DNA of 64,000 bases from Burkholderia lata. GTDB taxonomy: Bacteria; Pseudomonadota; Gammaproteobacteria; Burkholderiales; Burkholderiaceae. Position 1 is the stretch's first letter, and each line of letters starts with the position of its first letter. Below, piece after piece: positions 31,842 to 42,941 of the stretch. The translations under genes were made by a program, and so were the position numbers. The notes beneath the pieces were generated by a model, which did not search any database, had not been told where the DNA came from, and worked only from the letters and a program-made list of their open reading frames with translations. The DNA lies in the NCBI RefSeq assembly GCF_902499335.1, contig NZ_CABVQK010000018.1, positions 62,001 to 126,000 of the forward strand. Reading direction: 5' to 3'.

Positions 31842-33158
31842 ATGTCCATCACCATCCGCAAGCTCGATTCGACGAGCGAAGGCTTCGGCGCCGCACTGCG
31901 CGCGCTGCTCGCATTCGAGGCGAGCGAAGACGCGGCGATCGAGCAATCGGTCGCGCAGATCCTCGCCGACGTGAAGTCGCGCGGCGACGCCGCGGTGCTC
32001 GAGTACACGAACCGCTTCGACCGGCTGAGCGCAAATAGCGTCGCCGCGCTGGAGCTGCCGCAGGACGCGCTGCAGACGGCGCTCGACGGCCTCGCGCCGA
32101 AGGCGCGCGCGGCACTGGAAGCGGCTGCTGCGCGGGTGCGCGCATACCACGAGAAGCAGAAGATCGAGTGCGGCACGCATAGCTGGCAGTACACGGAAAG
32201 CGACGGCACGGTGCTCGGCCAGAAGGTCACGCCGCTCGACCGCGTCGGCCTGTACGTGCCGGGCGGCAAGGCCGCGTATCCGTCGTCGGTGCTGATGAAC
32301 GCGATTCCCGCGCGCGTCGCGGGTGTCGGCGAGATCGTGATGGTCGTGCCGACGCCGGACGGCGTGAAGAACGACCTCGTGCTCGCCGCGGCGCTGCTCG
32401 GCGGCGTCGATCGCGTGTTCACGATCGGCGGTGCGCAGGCGGTCGGCGCGCTCGCATACGGCACGGCGACGGTGCCGGCCGTCGACAAGATCTGCGGCCC
32501 CGGCAACGCGTACGTCGCATCGGCGAAGCGCCGCGTGTTCGGCACGGTCGGCATCGACATGATCGCCGGGCCGTCCGAAATCCTCGTGCTGTGCGACGGC
32601 ACGACCGATCCGAACTGGGTCGCGATGGACCTGTTCTCGCAGGCCGAGCACGACGAACTCGCGCAATCGATCCTGCTGTGCCCGGACGGTGCGTTCCTCG
32701 AGCGCGTCGAAAAGGCGATCGACGAGCTGCTGCCGTCGATGCCGCGCCGGGACGTGATTCGCGCGTCGCTCGAAGGCCGCGGCGCGCTGATCAAGGTGCG
32801 CGACATGGCCGAGGCCTGCCGGATCGCGAACGACATCGCGCCCGAGCACCTGGAGATTTCGGCGCTGGAGCCGCAGCAATGGGGCAAGCAGATCCGCCAT
32901 GCGGGCGCGATCTTCCTCGGCCGCTACACGAGCGAGAGCCTCGGCGACTACTGCGCGGGCCCGAACCACGTGCTGCCGACGTCGCGCACCGCGCGTTTCT
33001 CGTCGCCGCTCGGCGTGTACGACTTCATCAAGCGCTCGAGCCTGATCGAGGTCAGCGCGGAAGGCGCGCAGACGCTCGGCGAGATCGCCTCCGAGCTTGC
33101 GTACGGCGAAGGGCTGCAGGCGCACGCGAAGAGCGCCGAGTTCCGGATGAAGCACTGA
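31842..33158 (+). CDS. hisD: Histidinol dehydrogenase
   Basis: A 438-residue zinc enzyme for the last two oxidations to histidine. Signatures: [48 protein letters not shown] (Zn ligands), and the active-site IAPEHLEI and GPNHVLPTS. 24 bp after hisG. A gene-free 144 bp separates it from hisC. Confidence 0.97.
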   Translation: MSITIRKLDSTSEGFGAALRALLAFEASEDAAIEQSVAQILADVKSRGDAAVLEYTNRFDRLSANSVAALELPQDALQTALDGLAPKARAALEAAAARVRAYHEKQKIECGTHSWQYTESDGTVLGQKVTPLDRVGLYVPGGKAAYPSSVLMNAIPARVAGVGEIVMVVPTPDGVKNDLVLAAALLGGVDRVFTIGGAQAVGALAYGTATVPAVDKICGPGNAYVASAKRRVFGTVGIDMIAGPSEILVLCDGTTDPNWVAMDLFSQAEHDELAQSILLCPDGAFLERVEKAIDELLPSMPRRDVIRASLEGRGALIKVRDMAEACRIANDIAPEHLEISALEPQQWGKQIRHAGAIFLGRYTSESLGDYCAGPNHVLPTSRTARFSSPLGVYDFIKRSSLIEVSAEGAQTLGEIASELAYGEGLQAHAKSAEFRMKH

Positions 33159-33302
33159 CCGCACGCTGCGCGGGGCCGCGGCTGGCGCTGATGTGCCGCC
33201 CGGCCTGCCCCTGAAGGCCGGGGCTGGAGACACCTGTGCAGGGCGGCAGCCGCCGCTCTGCCGACCCATTGACGCCGGCGCGACGCACGCCGGCTTGAGA
33301 CC

Positions 33303-34376
33303 ATGACGACGCCACAAGACATCATCCGCCGCGACGTGCTCGCGATGACGAGCTACCCGGTGCCGGACGCGAGCGGGTTCGTGAAGCTCGACGCGATGGA
33401 GAACCCGTACCCGCTGCCCGAACCGCTCGCCGCGGCGCTCGGCGAGCGTCTCGCGCAGGTCGCGCTGAACCGCTACCCGGCGCCGCGCCCGGCCGCGCTG
33501 CTCGACAAGCTGCGCCACGCGATGGGCGTGCCAGCCGGCTGCGACGTGCTGCTCGGCAACGGCTCGGACGAAATCATCAGCATGATGTCGGTGGCCTGCG
33601 CGAAGCCGGGTGCGAAGGTGCTCGCGCCGGTGCCGGGCTTCGTGATGTACGAACTGTCCGCGAAGCTCGCGCAGCTCGAATTCGTCGGCGTGGCGCTGAA
33701 GGCCGACCTGACGCTCGACGTCGACGCGATGCTCGCGGCGATCGCCGAGCATCGTCCGGCGATCATCTATCTCGCCTACCCGAACAACCCGACCGGCACG
33801 CTGTACGACGATGCCGACATCGAACGGATCGTCGCGGCCGCGCGGCACAGCCTGATCGTGATCGACGAGGCGTACCAGCCGTTCGCCGTTCGCTCATGGC
33901 TGCCGCGCGCCGCCGAATTCGACAACGTCGTCGTGATGCGCACGGTGTCGAAGCTCGGCCTCGCGGGCATCCGCCTCGGCTATCTGGTCGGTTCGCCCGC
34001 GTGGCTGACCGAATTCGACAAGGTGCGCCCGCCGTACAACATCAACGTGCTGACCCAGGCGACCGCCGATTTCCTGCTCGACCACCTCGACGTGCTCGAC
34101 GCGCAGGCGGCCGACCTGCGTGCGGAACGCACGCGTCTCGCGCAGGAAGTGGCCGCGCTGCCGGGGGCGACGGTGTTCCCGAGCGCCGGCAATTTCCTTC
34201 TGGTGCGCGTGCCGGACGCGGCCGCCGTGTTCGACGCGCTGCTCACCGAGCGGGTTTTGGTCAAAAACGTGAGTAAAATGCATCCGTTGCTGGCGGAATG
34301 CGTGCGGCTGACCGTCGGTTCTCCCGACGAAAACGCGCGCCTGCTGGCCGCTTTGAAACTCGCGCTGCCCGGTTGA
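33303..34376 (+). CDS. hisC: Histidinol-phosphate aminotransferase
   Basis: A 357-residue fold-type I PLP enzyme. The PLP lysine is in [38 protein letters not shown] and the N-terminal [12 protein letters not shown] and [14 protein letters not shown] are typical of HisC. It converts imidazole-acetol phosphate to histidinol phosphate. Same strand and order as the other his genes. Confidence 0.96.
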   Translation: MTTPQDIIRRDVLAMTSYPVPDASGFVKLDAMENPYPLPEPLAAALGERLAQVALNRYPAPRPAALLDKLRHAMGVPAGCDVLLGNGSDEIISMMSVACAKPGAKVLAPVPGFVMYELSAKLAQLEFVGVALKADLTLDVDAMLAAIAEHRPAIIYLAYPNNPTGTLYDDADIERIVAAARHSLIVIDEAYQPFAVRSWLPRAAEFDNVVVMRTVSKLGLAGIRLGYLVGSPAWLTEFDKVRPPYNINVLTQATADFLLDHLDVLDAQAADLRAERTRLAQEVAALPGATVFPSAGNFLLVRVPDAAAVFDALLTERVLVKNVSKMHPLLAECVRLTVGSPDENARLLAALKLALPG

Positions 34377-34441
34377 GCCTCTGGGCGCCGCAGCGCGAAG
34401 CGATCAATCCCCATTTACATCGACTCAGTCAAGGAATTGCC

Positions 34442-35029
34442 ATGCGTGTGGCGGAAGTCGTTCGCAATACCAGCGAAACGCAGATCCGTGTGAAGCTCAA
34501 TCTCGACGGCACGGGCCAGCAGAAGCTGGCCACCGGCGTGCCGTTCCTCGACCATATGCTCGACCAGATCGCTCGACACGGTCTGGTCGATCTCGAGGTT
34601 GAAGCGCATGGCGATACGCATATCGACGACCACCACACGGTCGAGGATGTCGGCATCACGCTCGGGCAGGCCGTCGCGAAGGCGATCGGCGACCGCAAGG
34701 GCATCCGTCGCTACGGCCATTCGTACGTGCCGCTCGACGAAGCGCTGTCGCGCGTCGTGATCGACTTCTCGGGCCGGCCGGGCCTCGAATTCCACGTGCC
34801 GTTCACGCGGGCGCGGATCGGCACGTTCGACGTCGACCTGTCGATCGAGTTTTTCCGCGGTTTCGTGAACCACGCGGGTGTCACGCTGCACATCGACAAC
34901 CTGCGCGGGATCAACGCGCACCATCAGCTCGAGACCGTGTTCAAGGCCTTCGGCCGTGCGCTGCGCGCGGCGGTGGAACTGGACGAGCGTGCGGCGGGGC
35001 AGATCCCGTCGACGAAGGGCAGCCTCTGA
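34442..35029 (+). CDS. hisB: Imidazoleglycerol-phosphate dehydratase
   Basis: A 195-residue monofunctional HisB. The two metal-binding motifs are DDHHTVED (about residues 62-69) and AHHQLE (about 159-164), and [13 protein letters not shown] is near residue 35. The phosphatase half that is fused in E. coli is absent, so histidinol phosphatase must be encoded elsewhere. AGGAATTG precedes the ATG at 34442. Confidence 0.97.
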   Translation: MRVAEVVRNTSETQIRVKLNLDGTGQQKLATGVPFLDHMLDQIARHGLVDLEVEAHGDTHIDDHHTVEDVGITLGQAVAKAIGDRKGIRRYGHSYVPLDEALSRVVIDFSGRPGLEFHVPFTRARIGTFDVDLSIEFFRGFVNHAGVTLHIDNLRGINAHHQLETVFKAFGRALRAAVELDERAAGQIPSTKGSL

Positions 35030-35095
35030 ACCTGAACTGACCGGACGGAGCGTCAACGACAACCTCACGGCTTCGGCGCGCGGCGCCGGCTTGCG

Positions 35096-35716
35096 ATGGA
35101 TCTGCTCAAATCGTTCATTTCGCTGCTGGCGCTGATCAACCCGGTCGGTGCGGTGCCGTTCTTCCTGAGCCTGACGGCGCAGCAGACGGATGCCGAGCGG
35201 CGGCGCACGATCCGGATCGCGTCGGTGTCGGTGTTCTGCGTGATCACGGTGACGACGCTGCTCGGGCAGCAGATCATCAACTTCTTCGGCATTTCGGTCG
35301 GGTCGCTCGAAGTGGGCGGCGGGATCATCATGCTGCTGATGGCGATCAACATGCTGAACGCGCAGATCGGCAACACGCGATCGACGCCGGAGGAGCGCCA
35401 CGAGGCCGAGCTGAAGGACAACATCGCGGTCGTGCCGCTGGCGATTCCGCTGCTCACGGGCCCCGGCTCGATCAGCACGGTGATCATCTATGCGGCGAAC
35501 TCGCATCACTGGTATGAGCGGGCCGGGCTGGTCGCGATCGGCGCGGTCCTGGCTTTTCTGTGTTTCGTCGCGATGCGGCTCGCCGAGCCGATCGCGAACT
35601 GGATCGGCCGCACGGGCATCAACATCGCCACGCGGCTGATGGGTCTGATGCTGTCGGCGCTGGCGGTGGAATTCATCGTCAATGGACTGAGGGCGCTACT
35701 GCCTGCACTGAGATGA
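35096..35716 (+). CDS. MarC-family integral membrane protein
   Basis: A 206-residue membrane protein with six helices. Family landmarks are the early [33 protein letters not shown] and [20 protein letters not shown], with a C-terminal [18 protein letters not shown]. The function of MarC proteins is unknown; an early link to antibiotic resistance was withdrawn for the E. coli name-giver. It is inserted in the his operon, and its TGA overlaps the hisH ATG (ATGA), so hisH translation may depend on it. Confidence 0.93.
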   Translation: MDLLKSFISLLALINPVGAVPFFLSLTAQQTDAERRRTIRIASVSVFCVITVTTLLGQQIINFFGISVGSLEVGGGIIMLLMAINMLNAQIGNTRSTPEERHEAELKDNIAVVPLAIPLLTGPGSISTVIIYAANSHHWYERAGLVAIGAVLAFLCFVAMRLAEPIANWIGRTGINIATRLMGLMLSALAVEFIVNGLRALLPALR

Positions 35717-36354
35717 AAACTTCGATTGCGATTGTGGATTATGGGATGGGCAACCTGCGCTCGGTCGCGCAGGCGCTCAAGAAGGCCGAACCGGCCGCCG
35801 ACGTGGCGATCGTCGACACGCCGGCCGCGATCCGCGCGGCCGACCGTGTCGTGCTGCCCGGCCAGGGCGCGATGCCCGACTGCATGCGCTGCCTGGGCGA
35901 ATCGGGCCTGCAGGAGGCCGTGATCGAGGCCTCGCGCACGAAGCCGCTGCTCGGCGTGTGCGTCGGCGAGCAAATGCTGTTCGACTGGAGCGCGGAGGGC
36001 GACACGAAGGGCCTCGGCCTGTTGCCCGGCAAGGTCGTGCGTTTCGAGCTCGGCGGCCGCCTGCAGGACGACGGCTCGCGCTTCAAGGTGCCGCAGATGG
36101 GCTGGAACCGCGTGCGCCAGTCGCAGCCGCACCCGCTGTGGGACGGCGTGCCCGACGACGCGTATTTCTACTTCGTGCACAGTTATTACGTGACGCCGGA
36201 CAACCCGGCACATACGGTTGGCGAAACGGCCTACGGCGCGCCGTTTACGTCCGCGGTCGCGCGGGATAACCTCTTCGCGACCCAATTCCACCCCGAGAAA
36301 AGCGCGGAGGTCGGGTTGCGTCTGTATCGCAACTTCGTACACTGGAAACCGTGA
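35713..36354 (+). CDS. hisH: Imidazole glycerol phosphate synthase, glutaminase subunit
   Basis: A 213-residue class-I glutamine amidotransferase that feeds ammonia to HisF. The triad is Cys83 ([12 protein letters not shown]), His193 and Glu195 (QFHPEKS). N-terminal [13 protein letters not shown] is typical of HisH. It overlaps marC by 4 bp. Confidence 0.97.
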   Translation: MKTSIAIVDYGMGNLRSVAQALKKAEPAADVAIVDTPAAIRAADRVVLPGQGAMPDCMRCLGESGLQEAVIEASRTKPLLGVCVGEQMLFDWSAEGDTKGLGLLPGKVVRFELGGRLQDDGSRFKVPQMGWNRVRQSQPHPLWDGVPDDAYFYFVHSYYVTPDNPAHTVGETAYGAPFTSAVARDNLFATQFHPEKSAEVGLRLYRNFVHWKP

Positions 36355-36450
36355 ACGTCGCGTGCGTGCCACAGTCGGCGGGCCGGAAAGGCCTGTCGCA
36401 TGGGGCTCGCGCGCCTAAGCGCCGAAAGAGTTGTACTAAACTAGCGAGAC

Positions 36451-36496
36451 GGCGCGGTACCGGATTGGCCGGTACGCGCCGGATTCTTTTCTTTTT
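36451..36496 (+). terminator. Strong hairpin plus T-rich tract between hisH and hisA
   Basis: GGCGCGGTACCGG and CCGGTACGCGCC form a long stem with one bulge and a 5-nt loop, followed by GGATTCTTTTCTTTTT. It lies inside the his operon, 22 bp before hisA. It could be a partial terminator, an RNA-processing or stabilising structure. The T-tract begins 4 nt after the stem, so it is not a textbook terminator. Confidence 0.45.
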
Positions 36497-36517
36497 CCAC
36501 GACGACACCCGATTGCT

Positions 36518-37273
36518 ATGTTGCTGATTCCGGCCATCGATCTCAAAGACGGTCAGTGTGTGCGCCTCAAACAGGGCGATATGGACCAGGCCACGATTTT
36601 CTCCGAGGACCCGGCGGCGATGGCCCGCAAGTGGGTCGATCTCGGCGCCCGGCGGCTCCATCTGGTTGACCTGAACGGCGCATTCGCTGGCAAACCGAAA
36701 AACCTCGAGGCCATCGAGGCGATCCTCGAAGAAGTCGGCGATGAAATTCCCGTACAGCTCGGCGGCGGCATCCGCAGCCTCGAGACGATCGAGAAATACC
36801 TCGACGCCGGCCTGTCCTACGTGATCATCGGCACGGCGGCCGTGAAGGATCCGGGCTTCCTGCAGGACGCGTGCACCGCGTTCGCCGGCAACATCATCGT
36901 CGGTCTGGACGCGAAGGACGGCAAGGTCGCGACCGACGGCTGGAGCAAGCTGACGGGCCACGAAGTGATCGATCTCGCGCAGAAGTTCGAGGACTACGGG
37001 GTCGAATCGATCGTCTACACGGACATCGGCCGCGACGGGATGCTGCAGGGCATCAACATCGAGGCGACCGTGAAGCTCGCGCAGGCGGTCGGCATTCCGG
37101 TGATCGCCAGCGGCGGCCTGTCGAACCTCACGGACATCGAGAACCTGTGCGAAGTGGAAGAGCAGGGCGTCGAAGGCGTGATCTGCGGCCGTGCGATCTA
37201 CTCCGGCGATCTCGATTTCGCGGCCGCGCAAAAGCGCGCGGACGAACTGAACGGCGAACTCGACAACGCGTAA
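36518..37273 (+). CDS. hisA: ProFAR isomerase HisA
   Basis: A 251-residue (beta/alpha)8 barrel that opens the ribose ring of ProFAR. The catalytic Asp pair is in [14 protein letters not shown] near the start and [12 protein letters not shown] in the second half; the phosphate loops are GGGIRSLE and ASGGLSN. Follows hisH after a 163-bp gap with a hairpin. Confidence 0.97.
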   Translation: MLLIPAIDLKDGQCVRLKQGDMDQATIFSEDPAAMARKWVDLGARRLHLVDLNGAFAGKPKNLEAIEAILEEVGDEIPVQLGGGIRSLETIEKYLDAGLSYVIIGTAAVKDPGFLQDACTAFAGNIIVGLDAKDGKVATDGWSKLTGHEVIDLAQKFEDYGVESIVYTDIGRDGMLQGINIEATVKLAQAVGIPVIASGGLSNLTDIENLCEVEEQGVEGVICGRAIYSGDLDFAAAQKRADELNGELDNA

Positions 37274-37380
37274 GCGCGGTTGTCCCGCTCGCCGGGGCTG
37301 CCAGCAGGCGGCCCCGACCGGAAGCCTCGCGCGAGGCTTTCCGCAACCGGCCGTCCCATCGCGGCATTTGGCGCAACATC

Positions 37381-38153
<773 letters not shown>

Positions 38154-38154
<1 letters not shown>

Positions 38155-38570
38155 TGAATACGGAAACGAATGCATTGCCCGCGTGGCTCGACAAGGTTCG
38201 CTGGGACGACAACGGCCTCGTGCCGGTGATCGCGCAGGAAGCGTCGACGAACGACGTGCTGATGTTCGCGTGGATGAACCGCGAGGCTCTGGCGAAGACG
38301 ATCGAGACGCAGCGCGCGGTCTACTATTCGCGCTCGCGCAAGCGCCTGTGGTTCAAAGGCGAGGAGTCGGGCCACGTGCAGCACGTGCACGAGGTGCGGC
38401 TCGACTGCGACGAGGACGTCGTGCTGCTGAAGGTCGAGCAGGTGTCGGGCATCGCGTGCCACACCGGCCGGCATTCGTGCTTCTTCCAGAAATTCGAAGG
38501 CACCGTCGACAGCGGCGACTGGGTCGCGGTCGAACCGGTGCTGAAAGACCCCGAACACATCTACAAATGA
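38154..38570 (+). CDS. hisI: Phosphoribosyl-AMP cyclohydrolase
   Basis: A 138-residue monofunctional PRA-CH. It has [31 protein letters not shown] and the metal-binding cysteines in DCDEDVVL and [11 protein letters not shown]. The HisE activity is a separate gene, overlapping by 4 bp (ATGA). Confidence 0.97.
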
Positions 38571-38932
38571 CGCAATCGACCGAAGACACGCTGCTGCGCC
38601 TCGCGGCCGTGATCGATAGCCGCAAGGGCGGCGACCCCGATCAATCGTACGTATCGCGCCTGTTCCACAAGGGCGACGACGCGGTGCTGAAGAAGATCGG
38701 CGAAGAGGCGACGGAAGTCGTGCTGGCCGCGAAGGACGTGCGCCAGGGCGGCGCGCCGACCGCGCTCGTCGGCGAGGTGGCCGACCTGTGGTTCCACTGT
38801 CTCGTGATGCTGTCGCATTTCGACCTGAGCCCGGCCGACGTGATCGGCGAGCTCGAGCGCCGGGAAGGGCTGTCGGGTATCGAGGAGAAGGCCCTGCGCA
38901 AGCGTCGCGAGCGCGAGGAAAACGGCGGGTGA
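38567..38932 (+). CDS. hisE: Phosphoribosyl-ATP pyrophosphatase
   Basis: A 121-residue all-alpha MazG-like pyrophosphohydrolase. The Mg-binding motif is [16 protein letters not shown] with the distant [13 protein letters not shown]. It overlaps hisI, closing the his set; the operon seems to run on through the next genes. Confidence 0.96.
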   Translation: MTQSTEDTLLRLAAVIDSRKGGDPDQSYVSRLFHKGDDAVLKKIGEEATEVVLAAKDVRQGGAPTALVGEVADLWFHCLVMLSHFDLSPADVIGELERREGLSGIEEKALRKRREREENGG

Positions 38933-39001
38933 CAGGCCCTTGTCGCGAGATGGCCACAGTGCGGTAAGCTGTAAGAATTGTCATCTAACGGGGGTAGCAT
39001 C

Positions 39002-39394
39002 ATGACCGATACGCCAAGCCAGTTTCCGCCGCCGTCGGTGCCGGGGGCCGCGGACGCCGAGCGCCTGAACGGGCTGCGCACGCTGACTCACGTGCTCTAT
39101 GGCCTCTATGCGTTTCATTGGCTGACGGGCGGTGTCACGGGCATCATCGCGATCATCATCAACTACGTGAAGCGCGACGATGTGGCCGGCACGCCGTATG
39201 CGGCGCACTTCGAGTGGCAGATCCGCACGTTCTGGCGCGCGCTGATCGCGTACGTGATCGGGTTCGCGCTGATGTTCGTGGTGATCGGATTCGCAGTGAT
39301 GTTTGTCACATGGATCTGGACGCTGTACCGTATCATCAAGGGTTGGCTGTACCTGAACGACAACAAGCCGCTCGATCCGCAGGCCTGGTTCTGA
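39002..39394 (+). CDS. DUF4870-type membrane protein
   Basis: A 130-residue inner-membrane protein with three hydrophobic segments (LYGLYAFHWLTGGVTGIIAIII, a long central pair IAYVIGFALMFVVIGFAVMFVTWIWTLY) and the C-terminal RIIKGWLYLNDNKP, a pattern seen in small DUF4870-like proteins. Function unknown. GGGGGT stands 8 bp before the chosen ATG; an ATG at 38978 is an alternative. Confidence 0.8.
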   Translation: MTDTPSQFPPPSVPGAADAERLNGLRTLTHVLYGLYAFHWLTGGVTGIIAIIINYVKRDDVAGTPYAAHFEWQIRTFWRALIAYVIGFALMFVVIGFAVMFVTWIWTLYRIIKGWLYLNDNKPLDPQAWF

Positions 39395-39425
39395 CCGGCC
39401 ACGGGCGGGCGTCTGCAGGAGCAAC

Positions 39426-39791
39426 ATGAGTCACGATCCGAATTGCCTGTTCTGCAAGATCGCGGCAGGCGAGATCCCGAGCACGAAGGTGCACGAGGAC
39501 GACGAATTCGTCGCGTTCCGCGACATCCGCCCGGCGGCCGAGACGCACGTGCTCGTGATTCCGCGCCAGCATCTGCCGACGCTGTCGGCGGCGAGCGACG
39601 CCGATGCGCCGATGCTCGGCCGGCTGATGCTGCTCGTGTCGCGTCTCGCCAGCCAGCTCGGCGTCGCGTATACGGGCGGCGAAACCGGTTTCCGTACGGT
39701 GATCAACACGGGCCCGGGCGGCGGGCAGGAGGTCTATCACCTGCACGCGCATATCCTGGCCGGCCCGCGCCCCTGGCAGCGGATGGGTTGA
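39426..39791 (+). CDS. hinT: HIT-family nucleotide hydrolase (HinT)
   Basis: A 121-residue HinT-type purine nucleoside phosphoramidase. The HIT triad HLHAHIL is near residue 105; CLFCKIAAGEIPSTKVHEDD at the start and INTGPGGGQEVYHLH are typical. Common neighbour of his and tat genes in beta-proteobacteria. Confidence 0.95.
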   Translation: MSHDPNCLFCKIAAGEIPSTKVHEDDEFVAFRDIRPAAETHVLVIPRQHLPTLSAASDADAPMLGRLMLLVSRLASQLGVAYTGGETGFRTVINTGPGGGQEVYHLHAHILAGPRPWQRMG

Positions 39792-39884
39792 CGGCGCGGG
39801 GCGTTTCCCCGTATCGATGGTCGAAGCCGGCGCGTTGCCGGCGATTTGCGCCGCGTAGCGGCGTGGTTGAGGAGAGGTTTCATC

Positions 39885-40115
39885 ATGGGTGGATTGAGCA
39901 TTTGGCACTGGCTGATCGTGCTGCTGATCGTCGCGCTGGTTTTCGGTACGAAGAAGCTGCGCAACATCGGCGGCGATCTCGGCAGCGCGGTGAAGGGTTT
40001 CAAGGACGGCATGAAGGACGGCGAAACGCCGGCCGACGCGCAGCAACTGCCGCGCTCGGGCACGGTCGACGTCAACGCGAAGGAAACGACGCGTTCCGAC
40101 TCGAACAAGACGTAA
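39885..40115 (+). CDS. tatA: Sec-independent translocase TatA
   Basis: A 76-residue protein with the usual layout: short periplasmic N-terminus, one membrane helix ([20 protein letters not shown]), a hinge and an amphipathic helix [15 protein letters not shown], then a polar tail. TatA rings form the pore for folded proteins. GGAGAGG lies before the ATG. Confidence 0.96.
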   Translation: MGGLSIWHWLIVLLIVALVFGTKKLRNIGGDLGSAVKGFKDGMKDGETPADAQQLPRSGTVDVNAKETTRSDSNKT

Positions 40116-40141
40116 CGTCGGCACGCTGACAGGCATTCGCG

Positions 40142-40672
40142 ATGCTGGATCTTGGTCTTTCGAAGATGGCGCTGATCGGCGTCGTCGCGCTCGTGGTGCT
40201 CGGCCCCGAGCGCCTGCCGCGCGTCGCGCGTACGGCAGGCGCGCTGTTCGGCCGCGCGCAGCGGTATATCAATGACGTGAAGGCCGAGGTCTCGCGCGAA
40301 ATCGAACTCGACGCGCTGCGGACGATGAAAACCGATTTCGAATCGGCCGCGCGCAATGTCGAGACGACGATTCACGACAACCTGCGTGAGCACGAAAAGG
40401 AACTGAACGACACGTGGCATTCCGCGGTCGGCGGTCTCAACGAAGCGGCGGGTGACGCCGGTTCGTACGGTTCCGACACACCCGCCGCGCCGTCGTGGCG
40501 CGGCAGTACGGCCGCGCTCGCGCCGAAACGCCGCAACTGGCGTGTCAAGCAGGCGGCTGCGCCTGTCTGGTACAAACGCGCGACTACCCGCCGTACGCAC
40601 GTGCAGTCGGGCGCCGCGCGTGTCGCGCGCCACCAGCCGGCCAGCCTGCGCCGGCCGACGCGCTTCTTCTGA
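40142..40672 (+). CDS. tatB: Sec-independent translocase TatB
   Basis: A 176-residue protein with the TatB start MLDLGLSKMALIGVVALVVLGPERLP, including the Glu in the membrane helix, followed by a long amphipathic helix (ARTAGALFGRAQRYINDVKAEVSREIELD). With TatC it forms the receptor for twin-arginine signal peptides. The tail is basic and poorly conserved. Confidence 0.95.
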   Translation: MLDLGLSKMALIGVVALVVLGPERLPRVARTAGALFGRAQRYINDVKAEVSREIELDALRTMKTDFESAARNVETTIHDNLREHEKELNDTWHSAVGGLNEAAGDAGSYGSDTPAAPSWRGSTAALAPKRRNWRVKQAAAPVWYKRATTRRTHVQSGAARVARHQPASLRRPTRFF

Positions 40673-40713
40673 GCCGAGCGCATGCTCGCTCGTCAATCCT
40701 ACCGAGGGCCGGC

Positions 40714-41502
40714 GTGAGCGACCCCCAGCAGACCCCGGGCGACGCCCCGGAAGAAACCTTCATTTCCCATCTCGTCGAGCTTCGCGATCGCATCATTCGC
40801 GCGGGGGCGGCCGTGATCGTCGTGTTCCTCGGGCTCGTCTACTGGGCGCCCGACATCTTCCGGCTGCTCGCGCGGCCGCTGATGCAGAACCTGCCGAAGG
40901 ACGGCAAGATGATCGTTACCGACGTCACCGGCTCGTTCTTCGTGCCGATGAAGGTCACGATGCTCGTCGCGCTCTTGATCGCGCTGCCGATCGTGCTGTA
41001 CCAGATCTGGGCCTTCGTCGCGCCGGGGCTGTACCAGCACGAGAAGAAGCTTGTCGCGCCGCTCGTCGGCAGCAGCTACTTCCTGTTCCTGTGCGGGATG
41101 GCGTTCGCGTACTTCCTCGTGTTCCCGACGATCTTCCGCGTGATGGCGCACTACAACGCGCCGCTCGGGGCGGAAATGACGACCGACATCGACAACTACC
41201 TGAGCTTCGTGCTCGGGATGTTCATCGCGTTCGGGGTCACGTTCGAGGTGCCGATCGTCGTCGTGCTGCTCGTCCGGATGGGCGTGCTGTCGCTGAAGAA
41301 GCTGAAGGAAATGCGGCCGTACGTGATCGTCGGCGCGTTCGTCGTCGCGGCGGTCGTCACGCCGCCGGACGTGTTCTCGCAACTGATGCTCGCATTGCCG
41401 CTGGTCGTGCTGTTCGAGATCGGGCTGCTGGCCGCGCGGTTCTTCGTGCCGAAGAAGCCGGCCGAGGAAGGCGAGGCGGAGAACGGCGAAGCCGCCAGTT
41501 GA
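40714..41502 (+). CDS. tatC: Sec-independent translocase TatC
   Basis: A 262-residue six-helix membrane protein that binds the twin-arginine signal. Motifs: FISHLVELRDRIIRA at the N-terminus, then LYQIWAFVAPGLYQHEKK and FGVTFEVPIVVVLL. The GTG at 40714 is the start, as no in-frame ATG gives the normal N-terminus. The Rieske protein encoded at 43907 is a likely client. Confidence 0.96.
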   Translation: MSDPQQTPGDAPEETFISHLVELRDRIIRAGAAVIVVFLGLVYWAPDIFRLLARPLMQNLPKDGKMIVTDVTGSFFVPMKVTMLVALLIALPIVLYQIWAFVAPGLYQHEKKLVAPLVGSSYFLFLCGMAFAYFLVFPTIFRVMAHYNAPLGAEMTTDIDNYLSFVLGMFIAFGVTFEVPIVVVLLVRMGVLSLKKLKEMRPYVIVGAFVVAAVVTPPDVFSQLMLALPLVVLFEIGLLAARFFVPKKPAEEGEAENGEAAS

Positions 41503-41634
41503 CGGCCGAGCGCCGGGCGGTGCGCGGCGGCCGGGCTGCCGGCGTCAGGCTTGAGCAAAACCCGATGGCGTAGTCGGTCGGAAAGCGGGTGGCGAGGCCA
41601 TCTTCCCGGCAACGATGGTCTTTCGATACAAAGC

Positions 41635-41663
41635 AAAAGGGCAGCCAAGCGGCTGCCCTTTTT
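41635..41663. terminator. Bidirectional terminator between tatC and the DegS-like gene
   Basis: AAAAGGGCAGCC - AAGC - GGCTGCCCTTTTT: a perfect stem with an A-run before and a T-run after, so it can act on both converging transcripts. Confidence 0.9.
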
Positions 41664-41714
41664 CATTTCCGATGGTGCCCATCCGGAAGGCGGCGGTGCG
41701 CCGCCCGCCTCACG

Positions 41715-42920
41715 TCATTCGGTATCGCTGTCCTGCTCGTCGAGCGTCTGCTTCGGCGGCGGCGGGCGCTTGCCGATCACGACGCTCACATCGAGCTCCT
41801 TGCCCTTGCGCACGACGTGCACCTTGGTCGGCGTGCCCGGCTTGATCTGCGCGACGGTGTTCAGCAGCTTCGTCGTGTCGGTGATCTCATCGCCGTTGAC
41901 CGAGACCAGGATGTCGCCCGGCTTGATGCCGGCCTTGTCGGCCGGGCCGCCCTGCAGCACGCCGGCGACGATCGCGCCCGATTTCTGCGTCAGCCCGAAC
42001 GACTCGGCGATCTCCGGTGTGACGTCCTGCGGCTCGACGCCGATCCAGCCGCGCGTGACCGAGCCCGTCGTGATGATGCTTTCGAGCACCGTGCGCGCGG
42101 TCGACACGGGAATCGCGAAGCCGATGCCGAGCGAGCCGCCCGAGCGCGAGTAGATCGCGGTGTTGATGCCGAGCAGGTTGCCATTCACGTCGACCAGCGC
42201 GCCACCCGAGTTGCCGGGGTTGATCGGTGCGTCGGTCTGGATGAAGTTCTCGAACGTATTGATGCCGAGGTGGTTCCGGCCGAGCGCGCTGATGATCCCC
42301 ATCGTGACGGTCTGGCCAACGCCGAACGGGTTGCCGATCGCGAGCACGACATCGCCGACCCGCGACTGGTCGGAGCGGCCGAGCGTGATCGTCGGCAGGT
42401 TCGTCATGTTGATCTTCAGCACCGCGAGATCGGTTTCGGGATCGCTGCCGATCACCTTCGCGGTGGCCGTGCGGCCGTCGGCGAGCGCGACTTCGATCTG
42501 GTCGGCGCCATCGACGACGTGCTGGTTCGTTAGAATGTAACCTTCAGGGCTCACGATAACGCCCGAGCCAAGGTTGGCGGCCGGTTCGTCCTGCTGCTTG
42601 CGGGCGTTGCGGTCGCCGAAGAAGTAGCGGAACAGCGGATCTTTCGCACGCGGGTCGGGCGGCAGCGAGCCGTCCTTGCTGGAGAACACGTTGACGACGG
42701 CCGGCATCGCCTTCTGTGCGGCTTCGGCGTACGACGTGGTCGCGGGCGCACCGCCGATGCCCGGCGCGACTTCCCGCAGCGCAACGATCGGCGTGGCGAG
42801 CTGCTTGCCGAGCTGTCCTTGCCGTTGCAGCCATTGCGGCTTGAGCGTCACGACGATGAACATCAGCGCGAGCAGCACGGTAACCGCCTGCGCGAAGAAC
42901 AGCCAGAAGCGTCTAAGCAT
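41715..42920 (-). CDS. Membrane-anchored HtrA-type serine protease (DegS/AlgW-like)
   Basis: A 401-residue protease with one N-terminal membrane anchor (residues 5-27), a trypsin-like domain and one PDZ domain (about 290-380). The catalytic triad is His134 (TNQHVVDG), Asp164 (ETDLAVL) and Ser238 ([10 protein letters not shown]). A single PDZ and an uncleaved anchor fit the DegS/AlgW type, which cuts anti-sigma factors in envelope stress, rather than the two-PDZ DegP/DegQ. The start is only 21 bp from that of the divergent NIF3 gene and has no ribosome site; TATAAA 16 bp upstream suggests a very short leader. Confidence 0.92.
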   Translation of the reverse strand: MLRRFWLFFAQAVTVLLALMFIVVTLKPQWLQRQGQLGKQLATPIVALREVAPGIGGAPATTSYAEAAQKAMPAVVNVFSSKDGSLPPDPRAKDPLFRYFFGDRNARKQQDEPAANLGSGVIVSPEGYILTNQHVVDGADQIEVALADGRTATAKVIGSDPETDLAVLKINMTNLPTITLGRSDQSRVGDVVLAIGNPFGVGQTVTMGIISALGRNHLGINTFENFIQTDAPINPGNSGGALVDVNGNLLGINTAIYSRSGGSLGIGFAIPVSTARTVLESIITTGSVTRGWIGVEPQDVTPEIAESFGLTQKSGAIVAGVLQGGPADKAGIKPGDILVSVNGDEITDTTKLLNTVAQIKPGTPTKVHVVRKGKELDVSVVIGKRPPPPKQTLDEQDSDTE

Positions 42921-42941
42921 CTGAATGGATTAGAGGTTTAT

